From: Phoronis australis
Lineage: Eukaryota; Phoronida; Phoronidae
Direction of reading: 5' to 3'
Length of the DNA: 64,000 bases
Assembly: GCA_002633005.1 (NCBI GenBank)
Contig: NMRA01000076.1
Span: 1,016,033 to 1,080,032, forward strand
Below, one piece after another: positions 48,200 through 60,275 of the stretch; position 1 is the stretch's first letter, and each line of letters opens with the position of its first letter. The position numbers and the translations under genes are program-made. The notes below the pieces were generated by a model. The model did not search any database, was not told the origin of the DNA, and was given only the letters and a program-made list of their open reading frames with translations.

Positions 48200-50155
48200 A
48201 ATGTGCCAAAACGTCCGATAATTAGGTCACTTGACTATATTCTTCTCTCTTTGATTTCAGACCGCTGCCCTATCTTCATTGCTTCAAAAACAATAAAGAA
48301 ACTCCAGCCTAAAGCCCTAGTTTCGTCTCAAAATATTCTTACACACCGCAAACAAAAACTCACTTCCTCAATAGCTTGCGAAACTGCAATATCATGGAAA
48401 AGCTAGACCCCAGCTTAGATTGGAACCCCGATGATCACAACTACGCAATACTCAGTGATATTTTGACATATCTCACGAAAAAACACTTTGGTCCAAACAA
48501 TGTTAGATATAATAAACACATACACGCTCTTAATTCGTGGATTACACCTGGCATTTTAATTTTCATTCGTTACCGAGATAAACTGTACAGACAAACCAAG
48601 GCAACCTCTCGCAACACACTATCCTACGCTACATGCCACAACAATCTTAAAGTATACAACAAGATTCTCAAAAAAATATTGATTCCGCCAAGCAATCTTA
48701 CTATTATGACACATTCGAAAAAGGGAAGTCTGACATAAATAAACATTGGATACAACAAAGACAGTAATGAACAATGGCGTTCGAACAAAAATGATACCCC
48801 AGAATGTCTCTTACGTTCAGATAACACTAAAACCGGTGACTTACCCGAAATGGCAAGTTTATTCAACACCTACTTTACCCAAATCGGCCCATCCCTTTCT
48901 GAATCAACAACTATGATAAAAAACAAGAATTTTAAAGACAATCTTTCCACTCCAAACAAATTTAAGTTCTCTTTCAAACTAATTAATAATAAACATGTAC
49001 TAGATATTATAAGAGACATGGACGCAAAAAATAGGACTGGTCATCACAATTTATCATCTAAAATTATCAAAATAAGCTGTCCTTTTATAATTGAACCTCT
49101 CACGACCATCATCAACCAGTGCTTGCACACAGGTATATTTCCAGATGCTCTCAAGATTGATAAGCTAATCCCAATTTTTAAACAACTTAGTTTTGACTCA
49201 GAGCACCCGGGCAATTATAGACCCATTTCTATTCTTCCAACAATCTCAAAAATTATAGAAAAATTATCCATACTCAACTTTCCTAAATGAAAATGATATT
49301 CTTAATAAACATCTAGAATACTGTTTCAGGAAATTTCACTCTATAGAAGTTGCTTCGCTTGAACTTTTAGACCGCATTTGTTCCCATCTTGATAATCCCC
49401 TAGTCATCTTTCACGATCTCTCTAAAGCTTTCGACACAATAGACCACCAAATACTCTTGCAAAAGATAAATCACTATAGTATTACTGGAGTTTAATATAC
49501 ACTGTTTATAAGTTATCTCTCATACCGCACCCAATATGTTTCACTAAGAGATACAACTTCCAGTAGGTTACCAATATCTACCGGAGTTCCCCAAGGCTTT
49601 GTCCTTGGCCCACTTCTCTTCTTAATTTGCGTAATGATCGTTCGTTTTCTTCTCCCATGGACACACTTCTTTATGCTGATGACACGTGCCTCGTCACACC
49701 TTACAAATTGACTGAATCTTCCCAACGCACTTTACAGCAACCACCATCAACAACAACCTTAAATCTATTTCAGACTGGTTTTTCGTGAACAACTTTCAAT
49801 TAACACATCAGAAAGTAAATTAATGATCTTCCACTACCCCCAAAAGAAAATTGATAAATGTATTATTCCCACCATTTATATAAATAGCAAAACAATTAAA
49901 TATGTCATGTGAACAGTTTTCCTTTCCATGGTATTACAGTTGACAAAAACCTCTCATGGTCCCCCCACATAAACCTCATCTCAAACAAACTTAACAATCT
50001 CGGGGGACTCATAAATCTTATCTGCCTCTTCCAGCTCTCAAGTTAATATATAATTCACTTGTCCTCCCACATTTAAATTATGGCATTGCAACTTGGGGTT
50101 TTGGCAAGACTAACACTCAGAGTGAATTGGTGTTTTCGGAAAGAATAGATTGTCG
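48200..50155 (+). mobile_element. Decayed non-LTR retrotransposon (Jockey/CR1-like endonuclease end and reverse transcriptase)
   Basis: The 5' end keeps the last part of an AP-type endonuclease (LDYILLSLISDRCPIF, the SDH-like motif with H changed to R). The linker runs about 48376-48850. Reverse transcriptase blocks follow: HPGNYRPISILPTISKIIEK (49210-49260), VIFHDLSKAFDTIDHQIL (motif A, near 49400-49455), [15 protein letters not shown] (motif B, near 49577-49620) and [11 protein letters not shown] (motif C). A late LPHLNYGIATWGF block ends near 50110. Frameshifts and stops (TAA near 48738, shifts near 49270-49290 and 49620, TAA at 49493-49495) break it, so it is inactive. It lacks most of the endonuclease, and no 3' tail was found. 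Confidence 0.85.
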
Positions 50156-50283
50156 TAACTTCGGTTGCATTTGGGCGATTTTGGCGATTCAAAAACTAAA
50201 CATGATCACCATTTGACGAAGATTTCAGAAATGCTATTGGTTTATGTTCAAATATGTTATAACTTAACTTTTATTTTTAACAG

Positions 50284-50391
50284 CACAGCCCAGTCAGGGT
50301 AGATACGATCTTATTGGAGATTAGAGCAATTATCGAACAAAAGAGAGCTGGCCTTCCAACCATCAATGCCAGAATGGAGTTAATCAGTCGT
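50284..50391 (+). CDS. Isolated exon-like segment, product not recognised
   Basis: A strong acceptor (TTTATTTTTAACAG) and donor (CGT|GTAAGA) frame exactly 108 nt, phase 0 at both ends. The only open frame starts HSPVRVDTILLEIRAIIEQK and ends RMELISR. The composition looks like a helical protein. No partner exons were identified, and the family is not recognised. It lies just right of the LINE remnant, so it could be unrelated host sequence or chance. Confidence 0.3.
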
Positions 50392-52488
50392 GTAAGATAT
50401 TGGCTACAGGGGTAAACTTCCCAACTTGTTGTTGGGCTATAGAATCGAACTAGTTGGGAGCAACGGGAAAACGACGTAATGTAAGGGTTAAACGTGTACT
50501 TGTAGGACTTTAATTGGAGTAACTACTGGTAAACACGGCCGGGTTGTGGTCACCATTGGTCTCAACGCAACTCGACCAGAAGACTTTTTTGGTTACCACA
50601 GAGTGATCTGCTCAACTGAGCAAAATTATTTATCATGCCGCCAACCACAGAATTCACTGCGTAACATATTACAAAAATATTCTTAAATCTTAAATTTTGA
50701 GGGTTGATGAAGGTCACAATACAGAGAATTATTTGTTATAATTAAATCTATCTGTGACAGTGATGCTACTTGGTCCGGCGTACTGATCGATAGACTAAAT
50801 CAGTGGTTATCAACTCGGTTCGCGAATTCTCATGGCCTCCACTGGGGGCGCCAGCACGCGTGTTACGTAAAATGGACAAAAGGGTCTTGGTCAACATTCA
50901 CCATTCTGCGTGTCATTCATCACGTTCCACAGGGCCACTTTTGGGTATAGGTGGCGATGTGTCACAGGGTAGAGCATGAGTACCCTCTGACACCGAAGAT
51001 GGGTCCGTTTAAGGTCGTTGGTATGAGTATTTTGCTGACGATAAAACGTAAGGCGTATGGGTTTCTACTTTGTACTACTTTGTGATTCGCCCATGTAATA
51101 TCAAAAAATAATTACGGCACTCGGTGTTATTAGCCAGTAGTGTCGTTAACTCATTCTAGTTCACGAGAGAAAAGTTATTTTACTTTCATTGTGTTTTTCC
51201 TAACTTGTAATGCATATCGGTAAAATGCATGTAGGTTTATTGTATACAGCAGAAACCGAACCATCCACTGGGCGAGCCTTGTAGGGATTAGAGAGGTCCA
51301 TAATAAAAGGAGATGTCGTGCAAGTTAAATCTAGCTTGAGGCCACTAACGCTTAGAACCGACTGATTTTATAAGTAGCAATTAAGGTATGGAAACCGAAT
51401 GCATATTGATATATTTCAGCCCTTGGTTACAGCTGCACGGCGACCCTACAAAAAATCTACCGAATGTTAAAGTTTTTGAGGGCGTTGAGGCTTTATCAGT
51501 CCTCATCCATTGATAAAGGACTGCTTCCTCTTTTATCGACTCAGCATAGAATTTACCTGCAATTGCATGACATTGTGCCACCACAATTACTAGCATCCTG
51601 ATTAATGTCTTCCTGCAGTGACCTCATAACTGACAAGGCCTTATATTTTAATTACACAACAGGCCGGTACCCAGTTTCTATGGTCTTGAGTGTCTGCAGA
51701 TANATTGTAAGTTTATTCCATGTAACAGGCCTCCGGCCCACATTACAAATATATAATACCCAGAGAGTACAAGATTTTTCAAATCTAAACTAATTCGTAT
51801 CAAGGAACTCATTTCGACGTTTCTCCGCATTATTAAATATCTAGCAAATTTTCTCAGGACAGATAAATCATGAGTCTGTAAAAAATCTCTGAACTCTATC
51901 TCGTCCACCTTATCGTATCTTGGTAAGAACAGCACAAGTAGATCAGAATATAAATTACAACTAACTACAATGATCATGATCCGCTTCAGGGGTAACTATT
52001 TTTAGTGTGATATTGTTTTTCTTAGAAATGAATCCAGAAAATTTATTTCCCCTAAGTTCAGCAGGAGTGGTCTAATAAATAAAACTTACACTATTTGATT
52101 GCGAGAATAATCTAATCTACGCATAGGTCGAACTTCCAACAATACAAAAATAAATTACTTTAAATAGAATTATTTCTTTACTGATTTTAACAAACAACCG
52201 TGAAATGAAAACTGCAGGTGCAAACGTCTCATGACCAGTAAATCCTTTGATTAGCCTTAATTAGTATGGTATTACAGGATCTCCGGGGTACTGCACAACC
52301 GTTGACGGTCGCAAGCTGTAAGAGGTGCAAGAATTAGCACATAGATCTCACGAGAGAAGGAACGCGTCCTCCCCCTACAAAGAATGTCCGTGTACTCTGT
52401 AATGATTCTCGATCTGGACATGTCTGAATCTCGTGTTAGTACTCGAAGGATTCTGGGAAAGAATAAAATTACAAACGGTCCTTATAGC
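50392..52488. other. No gene recognised; 3' flank of the LRR gene
   Basis: No coding exon seen. On the minus strand an AATAAA lies at 52047-52042, about 440 bp past the LRR stop codon, a possible poly(A) signal. A single N occurs at 51703. Confidence 0.5.
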
Positions 52489-54825
52489 CTATACAGTCGA
52501 TGTTTGGACATTCTGTGTCAGTTGCAAGCGTTCGCCAAATTTTGGTTCATTTTCGCTTCTTTGCCTACGGAATGCCGTGAAAATTTCATCTGTCACGTGT
52601 CGAGAGAGGACATTGCGTAATCCCCGGTTCCGTTTAGTGTGGTTCACATGGACCATGGTTGGTCTGGTTAAATGTCTCGTTTGTATGGCATAATCGCTGT
52701 GTGATTCATTAACGTCCGGTATGATCACGTGGTCTGTTTCATCCATTGTGTCGTACTTGTACGTCGCATGATCGCTAGCTTTGCTTCTAAGCCGACTGAC
52801 AAACTGCTTACACCCATGACGGAATCTATGTGAAATTACAACTGCGATTCCAATTACTGTTGATGTCCCTAAAACGGCACATATTGTGACAAATGTGTAA
52901 GACTGGTCTGTGTTTACCCTAGTCTCGTTTTGCTGGCATTGGTTGATTGAGAGCTTGTTTGTTGACAAGGCACTACCAACCGGAAGCAGTCCTCCCTCTT
53001 TGCAGAGGTAAGCACTTCTGCTATCAGCAATCGTGCTTTCGTTCAGCCAGTTAATAAAATTTAGTAACGCGCAGTTACAAATGTACGGATTGCAGCAACC
53101 ACGAAATACCCTCAAACGACCAGGCACAGAGTGATGATTCATTGACACTGTCCCGATGAGATTTCTCGAGACATTCAAAGTGGACAAATTCCCCATGTGT
53201 CGGAAAATGTCAAATCGGAGCTCAAAAAGCTGATTGTTCGCCACGTTTAACTTTTCCAGATGTACTAAATTTTGAAGACACGTGGCAGATAAGTTTTGTA
53301 TTTCGTTGTAACTGAGGTCTATGATTTTAAGATTTTTCACATTTTGAGGAAATGCGATATTTCTAAGTTTGTTTCGACGAAGATTCAAATCTTCAAGGTT
53401 TAAAAGAGGTTTAAACGTGTCCTGTGTAATAGATAACAGTAAATTGTAGCTCATATCTAGGGAAATAAGAAAAGGCGTATGTTTAAAAATGTCTCTGGAA
53501 AGAAAGCGTATTCCTGCATTTTGTATATTTAGAATGGTTAATTTTGAGAGACCTTTAAAAATATTACTACTAAGGTTACGAAGAGGATTGTTGGACAAAT
53601 CCAAACAGCAAAGATTTCCCAGGGTTTGAAACCTTAAATTCCCCAACGTTAAAAGTTCATTGGATTGCAAATACAACGACTCTAGTTCATTTAATTCTGC
53701 AAATGCGTCTATGTCAATTGTTTCTATGACGTTGTTGGATAGATCCAATGATTTCAACATTTTACAGTGACGAAATTCCATCTTAACTGTTGAAAGCTTG
53801 CAACTTGACAAGTTTAAAGAAATCAATGATTCTAAACTGTAAAATGTGTCTTCGTCAATGGAACCCAGCAGACCGTTTGAATTCAGATCCAGTGTGTTCA
53901 ACGAGGGGATCCATTGAAAGATCCCAGGGCCTAGTTTATTAATATAGGATTCCCTAATATGCAATTCTTGGATAGATGTATTTCGCATCGGTTCAAATGT
54001 CGTATTGGCAAAAATCTTGAGATTATCGTACATATTGCCCAAAGACAAATACTTCAGCGATAAAGATCCTTTCAGTGCTCTCGAAACGCTTTGAATGCCA
54101 CGCGCGTCCAATTTATTTCCATCGAGGTAAACGAACTCTAACTTGTTCAACTTGGAAAATGGCTCTGGCGAAAGTAAGGATAACCGGTTCCATGAGAGAT
54201 CTAATGTTGCAAGAGATGGCAAATACGCTTGTCCATTAACTCTTTCAACATTTCCGTGCGATATATACAAACTCTCCAAAGACAGAAGATTGTCCAGTGC
54301 ATGCAGATCTAATACGCGAACGGTTTGTCCCTTAAAGTGTAACTCGCGCAATGTTTTTATACCAGTCAACTCCAATGGTAGAGATGCGAAGCGGTTATAA
54401 CTGAGATCTAAGACTTGCAGAGATGCTGCGTCAACAACAAACCCTGGTAATGATGAAAGAGAATTATGCGAAACATTAAGAACTCTGAGGTGTGGTTTGT
54501 TGGAAATCCACTGAGCAGATAGTGTTTCCAGGCCGCTTTGTGTCAGTTTTAGCGTCACGAGCTTGTTCAACTTCGCTAACGTCAAATCTTCCACATCTCC
54601 GAACTGACAGTTTGTGATAACCACTTGAGTGGTGTTGCTGTTGATATGATTCGCAACGCCTGAATTAATCACCGTGCCACTGCAACTGTAGATACTGCCT
54701 TGTTGTTGGCATGGTAATAGAAGTGCGTGTCCGACTACATGAAGGTTATCAAGTACCAGCCACACATATAAAGTGTACAGCGTAAAAAAACATTCGCGCG
54801 TCTGCCCTTTCTGTTGCGCTTCCAT
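52489..54825 (-). CDS. TLR-like leucine-rich-repeat transmembrane receptor without TIR domain
   Basis: One exon encodes 778 residues. The ATG at 54825 directly follows a 3' splice site (CTTTCAG|ATGG), so the 5' UTR is spliced and this start is preferred over one 5 codons upstream. In order: N-terminal hydrophobic segment FFTLYTLYVWLVL as signal peptide; short Cys-rich cap (CQQQGSIYSC); about twenty LRRs of the LxxLxLxxN type over roughly 70-575 (for example LRVLNVSHNSLSSLP); LRRCT cap (CNPYICNC ... YLCKEG ... INQC, about 576-632); membrane span YTFVTICAVLGTSTVIGIAVVI (643-664); and a 114-residue basic tail. A TIR domain would need about 140 residues with a box such as YDAFISY; only YKYDTMDETDH is seen. 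It resembles a Toll/TLR ectodomain and may bind ligand without direct MyD88 signalling, or act with a partner. Several NxS/T sites are present. Confidence 0.88.
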   Translation of the reverse strand: MEAQQKGQTRECFFTLYTLYVWLVLDNLHVVGHALLLPCQQQGSIYSCSGTVINSGVANHINSNTTQVVITNCQFGDVEDLTLAKLNKLVTLKLTQSGLETLSAQWISNKPHLRVLNVSHNSLSSLPGFVVDAASLQVLDLSYNRFASLPLELTGIKTLRELHFKGQTVRVLDLHALDNLLSLESLYISHGNVERVNGQAYLPSLATLDLSWNRLSLLSPEPFSKLNKLEFVYLDGNKLDARGIQSVSRALKGSLSLKYLSLGNMYDNLKIFANTTFEPMRNTSIQELHIRESYINKLGPGIFQWIPSLNTLDLNSNGLLGSIDEDTFYSLESLISLNLSSCKLSTVKMEFRHCKMLKSLDLSNNVIETIDIDAFAELNELESLYLQSNELLTLGNLRFQTLGNLCCLDLSNNPLRNLSSNIFKGLSKLTILNIQNAGIRFLSRDIFKHTPFLISLDMSYNLLLSITQDTFKPLLNLEDLNLRRNKLRNIAFPQNVKNLKIIDLSYNEIQNLSATCLQNLVHLEKLNVANNQLFELRFDIFRHMGNLSTLNVSRNLIGTVSMNHHSVPGRLRVFRGCCNPYICNCALLNFINWLNESTIADSRSAYLCKEGGLLPVGSALSTNKLSINQCQQNETRVNTDQSYTFVTICAVLGTSTVIGIAVVISHRFRHGCKQFVSRLRSKASDHATYKYDTMDETDHVIIPDVNESHSDYAIQTRHLTRPTMVHVNHTKRNRGLRNVLSRHVTDEIFTAFRRQRSENEPKFGERLQLTQNVQTSTV

Positions 54826-55057
54826 CTGAAAGGATAGCAAGCAACATGAATCTTGACTTATTATTCTGCTGGTCAGTCGACAATAATTTCCGTAGCTGTG
54901 ACCTAAAGGATGAAATTGAATATGTTTGACATGTTGGATTATCTCTTTTCCTTCTCAACTTCAGAGTTATTTCTATCGACATAGCGAGCATGTGAAAATA
55001 GAGAATGTAACGACGTTGAACTTTTTACGGACGCCGCTGTTGAAGAAGAAAACTAGC

Positions 55058-55400
55058 AGTTTAAGTTGCATTTTGTCTTATTTAGGGGGCTCGGAAAAAA
55101 CGAAAATCGAATTAGTACCTTTACTGTCATAAAATCGGTCTCGTGGTATTCCTTATTGTGACAGGATTCCATTTCCGTTACCAACTCACGTCGTATTGCA
55201 GGCGATGTGCCATTTTCGAATTCGTAATTTTTGGGTTGGCCAACCCCAAAACACTGAAGTTTTTTCATGAGTCGCTGATGGTTTTCAGGTTCTTGTGGGT
55301 ACCGAGAATGGAATCCTGTTGTACAAAGGAACATTATGAGACCGATTTGCATTTTAGCCAGCTAAGCAAGGCGAAATGCACCATCAACTAAATTGTCAAC
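55058..55400. repeat. Fold-back (long inverted repeat) element
   Basis: The centre is a perfect palindrome GGGTTGGCCAACCC (55233-55246). Outer arms match inversely: left 55132-55184 (AATCGGTCTCGTGGTATTCC, ACAGGATTCCATTTCCG) and right 55299-55357 (CGAGAATGGAATCCTGTTG, TATGAGACCGATT). Weaker pairing extends to both ends (GTTGCATTTTGTCTTATTTAG on the left against its inverse near 55370). Predicted peptides from the two strands resemble each other because of this symmetry. Confidence 0.75.
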
Positions 55401-58400
55401 TATGCCGCAAAATTCTGGACAGTAAAACGGCTAAATATGATACATGCATCATGGCAAACTGTACATCGAATTGTGATAACTTACCTCAGTCGAATCGTTT
55501 AATTCAATGTCAATTTCTGTGAGAAAGATCACGTTTCCTTCTGAACCATTTACATCTCCTCCGAAATCGCCATGCTTCTTAATTGTAGACTGTATAAATC
55601 AAAGTTCTATCAGTAAATAGACCATTTAGCCAAGCGCCAAACCAATAAAGGCTAATCTCGTTTTTGACAGCGAAGCGATATTACGAACAAAACGAATGTT
55701 ATATTAATAGATTATAGTCCGTAGTTACCTAGGAATTCTGCTTTGCTTTACCGTGATGACGGAAAATTTAGAGTTCAGTGCCCGGTTGCACGATGCACTC
55801 CTAAACAAGGACTCAATTACGTTCCTTAAATTTTTAACAGATTTTCGGACTTCTGCAAACACTAATGCTAACTTGTCTCCATAGCTAAGTCAATTTTTAG
55901 CTTTGATTTACATCAAGAGTAGATTCAACGTTGAATTCTCAATATTATTTAAGATAAATGGGGACGTTTTCATGCAACGCTCCTAATTTAAAGACCAAGT
56001 CCTTATTTATATTCATTTAAATAAGGGTTCGGTTGCGAGACATGTTATAATGTCATTCGCCTAAGAGGAGCTTACAGTAAAGATAAGAGAAAAACGATCT
56101 TTGTGAGTGAACAAAGACACACACACGCAAGAGAATTCGGACACTCGGACCCGTTGCATCGAAGTTCGTATGTCTGGTCGTTGCCTTTTGACGCTCGTAG
56201 GTACGCATGTTATTCCAAACGCGACGCAGCGTACTCAAGGGCAAAGGGTTGCAAATAACGTTAAAGCGGTTAAAATGTACCCGCGATCCATCCAAGGAGC
56301 GAAATTTTGATAAAAAACCGCTCGCGGTTATAAAATTGCTTTGAACTTATTCCCACGAGAAGTGATTTCTGGGATTGCAAAGAGCTAACAATTTGTTATT
56401 CGCCGAGACCGTGCTTAAAATGACACGTCGCAACAAGCACGTAGAACCTGATCTCAAACAAAGACGACCGCACGTCATTTCTTTCACTGAAAGCCCTGAA
56501 ATCATCCCCAATTTGACCAAAAAGGATAATTTGAGACGTTAAGTGATCCAAATCAAAAGTACGTGTTTTGTGATGGAAGGCGGATTTATAACAGCTTAAA
56601 ATTGACAATTTTTCACAAGTGCCTTCTGAACCACTGCGTGTAAATTAAAATTGGAGTTACGATAAAGGTCTTGGCTAAGATCGGATTTACGACCTATATA
56701 AGCGGTCCTGGTTCCTCAGGCTGCGTCACAATCTTCACTTGAGATAATGGCCCGGTATCTAATCCGTTTGTACTCGGAATTGAAATTGTTTCTTTTTTGT
56801 TCTTGGCTATTTTACAAACTGAAGATAGTTGTCTGTTATTCTGTGCTCGAGTACATTAACATTGTGATCATAGACATCTTAGTACTATCTATGTGATGTC
56901 TATCATGGCGATTAATGTCACCCATGCCAATTAAATCACGTGCTATGGAGCTCGCAAGCTATTGTTGAACTTGCGAGATCCATGCCAACAGGCGTAAGCG
57001 CGTCCAATCAGTGATTATCGCCTGAGGGAGCGTACCACTGTTTTCCGTTGTTGCGTCTTAAATTTAACAATACAGGTAGCAAGGATGGCACTTTTACATG
57101 ACTATAACATATAGTGCATGGCAATGAATGGAAACGTCTGTCCGTTTTCCTAAAGGGGATTGGCAGACTTGAAAACTTCCTTCACGAAGAACCATAATGG
57201 GGGCTCTCGCGCGGCTTTTGCTCAGGTGTTTTGTGCAGTGAGCCCAACCATGAGGTCTGCGCACGTCTGGTGCACCGCAAATACATCAGGCCACCTGCAC
57301 TGTGTTTTTTTAAGGATATCCTACCTAGGGCACACATAAGCCGGTTACTGACCGATAAATGCTTACCATTCTCTTCATTATAAGATAGAAAAACAAAGAG
57401 AAAAATGGATGCGTCTATCTATCGATATCTATGAGACGAGCTTGTGATCTAGTTTCCCGGTTTTTATTCCACGTTTTACACATGATGAACCTTAAATTCG
57501 AGCTACTAACTCGAGCAAGAACTCGAGCTTTCGAGTAAAAACTCGAGATTTCGAGTTCTGACGAGAACCTACACTTTTAATGCTGGTGTCGCCAGGTGCG
57601 AACTTGGACTAGAAATTTATTACCGTGAACCATAATGTACTTGAGCATGGCATAATAGCACTGAATTAGCTGTACTTTGCACAAAAGTAGAACGGAAAAT
57701 GGAAAATTTTAATTCGAATTCTATTTGCGAGTACGAAGATTGCACCCTGGGCCTTGGACTGGATTGCTTTAAAGTTTAATTTTGCTGCCAGGAAAATAGA
57801 AGTACGTGCCTTAATCTATCCATTTCACACACCCTCACCGTTCCTCACGTTCGGCGCTTTCTCGTACCTCTGTTTGGGGCTTATTTTCACAAGAGATCGT
57901 TGTTTTTGCTTATCGTATTGTATTTCCTATCCTTGTACTTGAATTTCGCCAACTCGTCTCCCTTTCATCTCTTGTGACGATCTTTTAGATCAACACTGAG
58001 TAACCTTACCACATGACTGAGTTAGCCGGGCTACTCGGGACTGACATATGTCAATCACAGAATTTATCCGCTGGATAACTTTTGGTTGTTGCAGGCCGTC
58101 ACTTGAATATTTCAACAATGGCAAAGTGACGCGTGATAGTGTGACGTCGTTGTTATCCAGTGCAACGGCCCAGGTGCATGACGAAACACGGCGTCCGCAC
58201 CGCGGTCCACGAGTTAGATCACCTGAAAACGCCGCAGTGGCGGATCTACGGGGGGTTCAGGGGGTTTACCCCCCCCCCTTCGGGCCAGGACCCAAAAATT
58301 AAAAAAAACGTCTCTAGCAAAACAAAAACGGCACCGCCAGCGTGTGGAAAAAATGAGGGGGGTTTACTCTGAAAATATATTTTTTGCGTTGTGAATTGGT

Positions 58401-58939
58401 GTTATGAAAATCAACGCGTTTCGAGTCTTCGTGGCTCATCGGCAAATCCCCGGAGATCAATTGTGTGCGCGCTTCCGACTACACTTCTGAAGTAGCCAAG
58501 CAGTTTAGATGGATCAACCGCTGAAAGAGCAGCTCTATAGCTGATTTCTTTAGGTAACTAGTTTCTTTACGCTAAGATATGTTTTGATTTGATTAGGGGA
58601 AATACTGTGGTGCCGCAACCCTGATATTCAGGCGAATTGACATGCAACGTTTTTATCTCATCTGTCACGCCGTGTCATCCGATTACACCCCACACGTTTG
58701 TAACTCGAAGTTGACTGGTGTATAATAAAGTTGTCTTGCGCAATATCATACAGTGTTCATGTACATGTGCAAGTAGGCCTAATACTTTTGAAAAAAAACT
58801 CGTTTCCGAAGAATTGCTATTGTGGCGGGCGCCATGGTCTGGTCGCGAGTCTGTTTGAAGATGCACTCTAACAAGTTATGTCTATACAAGGAATGACCAA
58901 GGGGCACTCACATTGACAAAGTGATCACATTCGCGAACA
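55401..58939. other. No gene recognised
   Basis: No supported exon. Around 55777-56050 two loosely similar blocks (CCCGGTTGCACGATGC and TTCGGTTGCGAGACATG) may be remains of a small element. Between 57497 and 57560 five CTCGAG or CTCGAA-like hexamers cluster. A MITE-like fragment lies at 58235. Confidence 0.4.
58235..58375. mobile_element. MITE-like fragment, copy C
   Basis: Begins CAGTGGCGGATCTACGGGGG with a C-run block near 58270, like the copies at 44754 and 45593. The right end is not clear. Confidence 0.4.
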
Positions 58940-59880
58940 GTGTACAGTACCAGAAATTGCGGGGAGGCTGTATTTTCACAACAAAGTCTTGCGGAACTCG
59001 TGCGATGTTCATTGGGCCTCCTAAGGAGCCTTATTGCCGACCTCAACACCTACCGTCTTTCTACTTGCAATAAGCACCACTGCCGTTTTCTATACTGGGA
59101 ATTTCCACAGAAAGGCCCACCCGATGAAACGCCCATGCCCATGGGCATTTATTTGATGTCTGTACTTCGGGTTTCAAGCGTTCCTGGGACGTTTATTTCG
59201 AAAATTGCAAGAGATGCAAAAGGGTCCTGGAATACACCGTCAAGGTTTGAAGTAGTCCATGGTGAACGGATCAAATTTTTTGCGCATGCTGTAAGTCTTT
59301 TGAATGGACTTGGTAACCTCAGGGGGCTTAGTGCCGACTGAGCTGCGAAACGAGATGCTGACATTGTAGAGGCGTACAAGCTCATTGACACAGCAGTTGA
59401 CGAAGTGAAAGTGTTGGTAACAAACGTCGAAGATGTCTAGGTAGAATGGTTCCAAGAGCAGCAAACCATTGGATCCGATGTACAGATTCCTCGGCAGCCT
59501 AGACATCAGAAAGATAGAACCAACGTTCCTGAAGAAACACCCAGGTAATAAGTTATAATTATACACAGTTTGTAATAATGTCGGTTTTTTAGGCTTGTGT
59601 ACAATGAAAACGAAATAGAAATTATTTTTGGATATGCCAAATTTACCCAGTACAGTAGAGGGTCTTCGAGCGCACAGAAACTGATTCTGGTTTGTATTTC
59701 CACTTGAGTCTATCTGCTTCATATCCAAAATCTTATTTCACGTAGTGCGTAGTTAAATCTGTAGGCTACTCAATATTTGTTTCTTCCAGTGAGTACTACA
59801 GAACGGTGCGAAAACCCTTCCTAGACAACCTCTCGCAGCAGTTGACCACCAGATGTGTAAACTACACGTATGACAAACCA
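58940..59880 (+). pseudogene. hAT-type transposase-derived pseudogene (ZMYM1/P52rIPK-like region)
   Basis: A single frame runs from 58940 with stops TGA (59339-59341) and TAG (59438-59440). The right half reads RDADIVEAYKLIDTAVDEVK, then VQIPRQPRHQKDRTNVPEET; an intron-like break (AG|GTAATA at 59544, TTCTTCCAG| to 59790) restores the frame to SEYYRTVRKPFLDNLSQQL. This PR...R..RxNVP...EYYR...PFLD series is familiar from hAT-derived proteins annotated as ZMYM1-like or 52-kDa repressor-like. The left half is not recognised. The stops indicate a pseudogene. Confidence 0.55.
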
Positions 59881-59939
59881 CTGGGGATTAAAAAGTGTCT
59901 AGAGAGAAGTTTTCAATTCAAATTTTTTTGCAAAGTACG

Positions 59940-60275
59940 CTTTTGGTCTCGCGACGGACCAGACCAGCTTGATTTGTGCAGATATCGAGTTTCAGTGTAC
60001 TTCTTGTCCCTCGGCGAACTAGTCTTGTGATGTTTTTTTACCAAAGTGTGCTTTGTAAAACTATTGATCTCAGTCAGTACTGTTTGGTCCCGCGACAGAT
60101 CGACTATTTTTTTAGGGATAATAAGCACAGGTGTACTTTTGGTCTCGTGACTGACCAGGCCAGAATTTTTGTGTACTCTCAGTGTACATCTGGTCCCTCT
60201 GCGAACTGCTCCTGTATATCTTTTCACCACGGTGTAGGCCTACAGAGTGTTTTGGTTTCGTGAAACTGTTTTCAG
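59940..60275. repeat. Diverged tandem repeats with TTTGGTCTCGCGAC
   Basis: Related starts occur at 59941 (TTTTGGTCTCGCGACGGACC), 60083 (TTTGGTCCCGCGACAG), 60137 (TTTTGGTCTCGTGACTGACC) and 60250. Two longer blocks about 196 bp apart also share CAGTGTAC and GTCCCTCNGCGAACT. They follow the hAT pseudogene directly. Confidence 0.6.
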
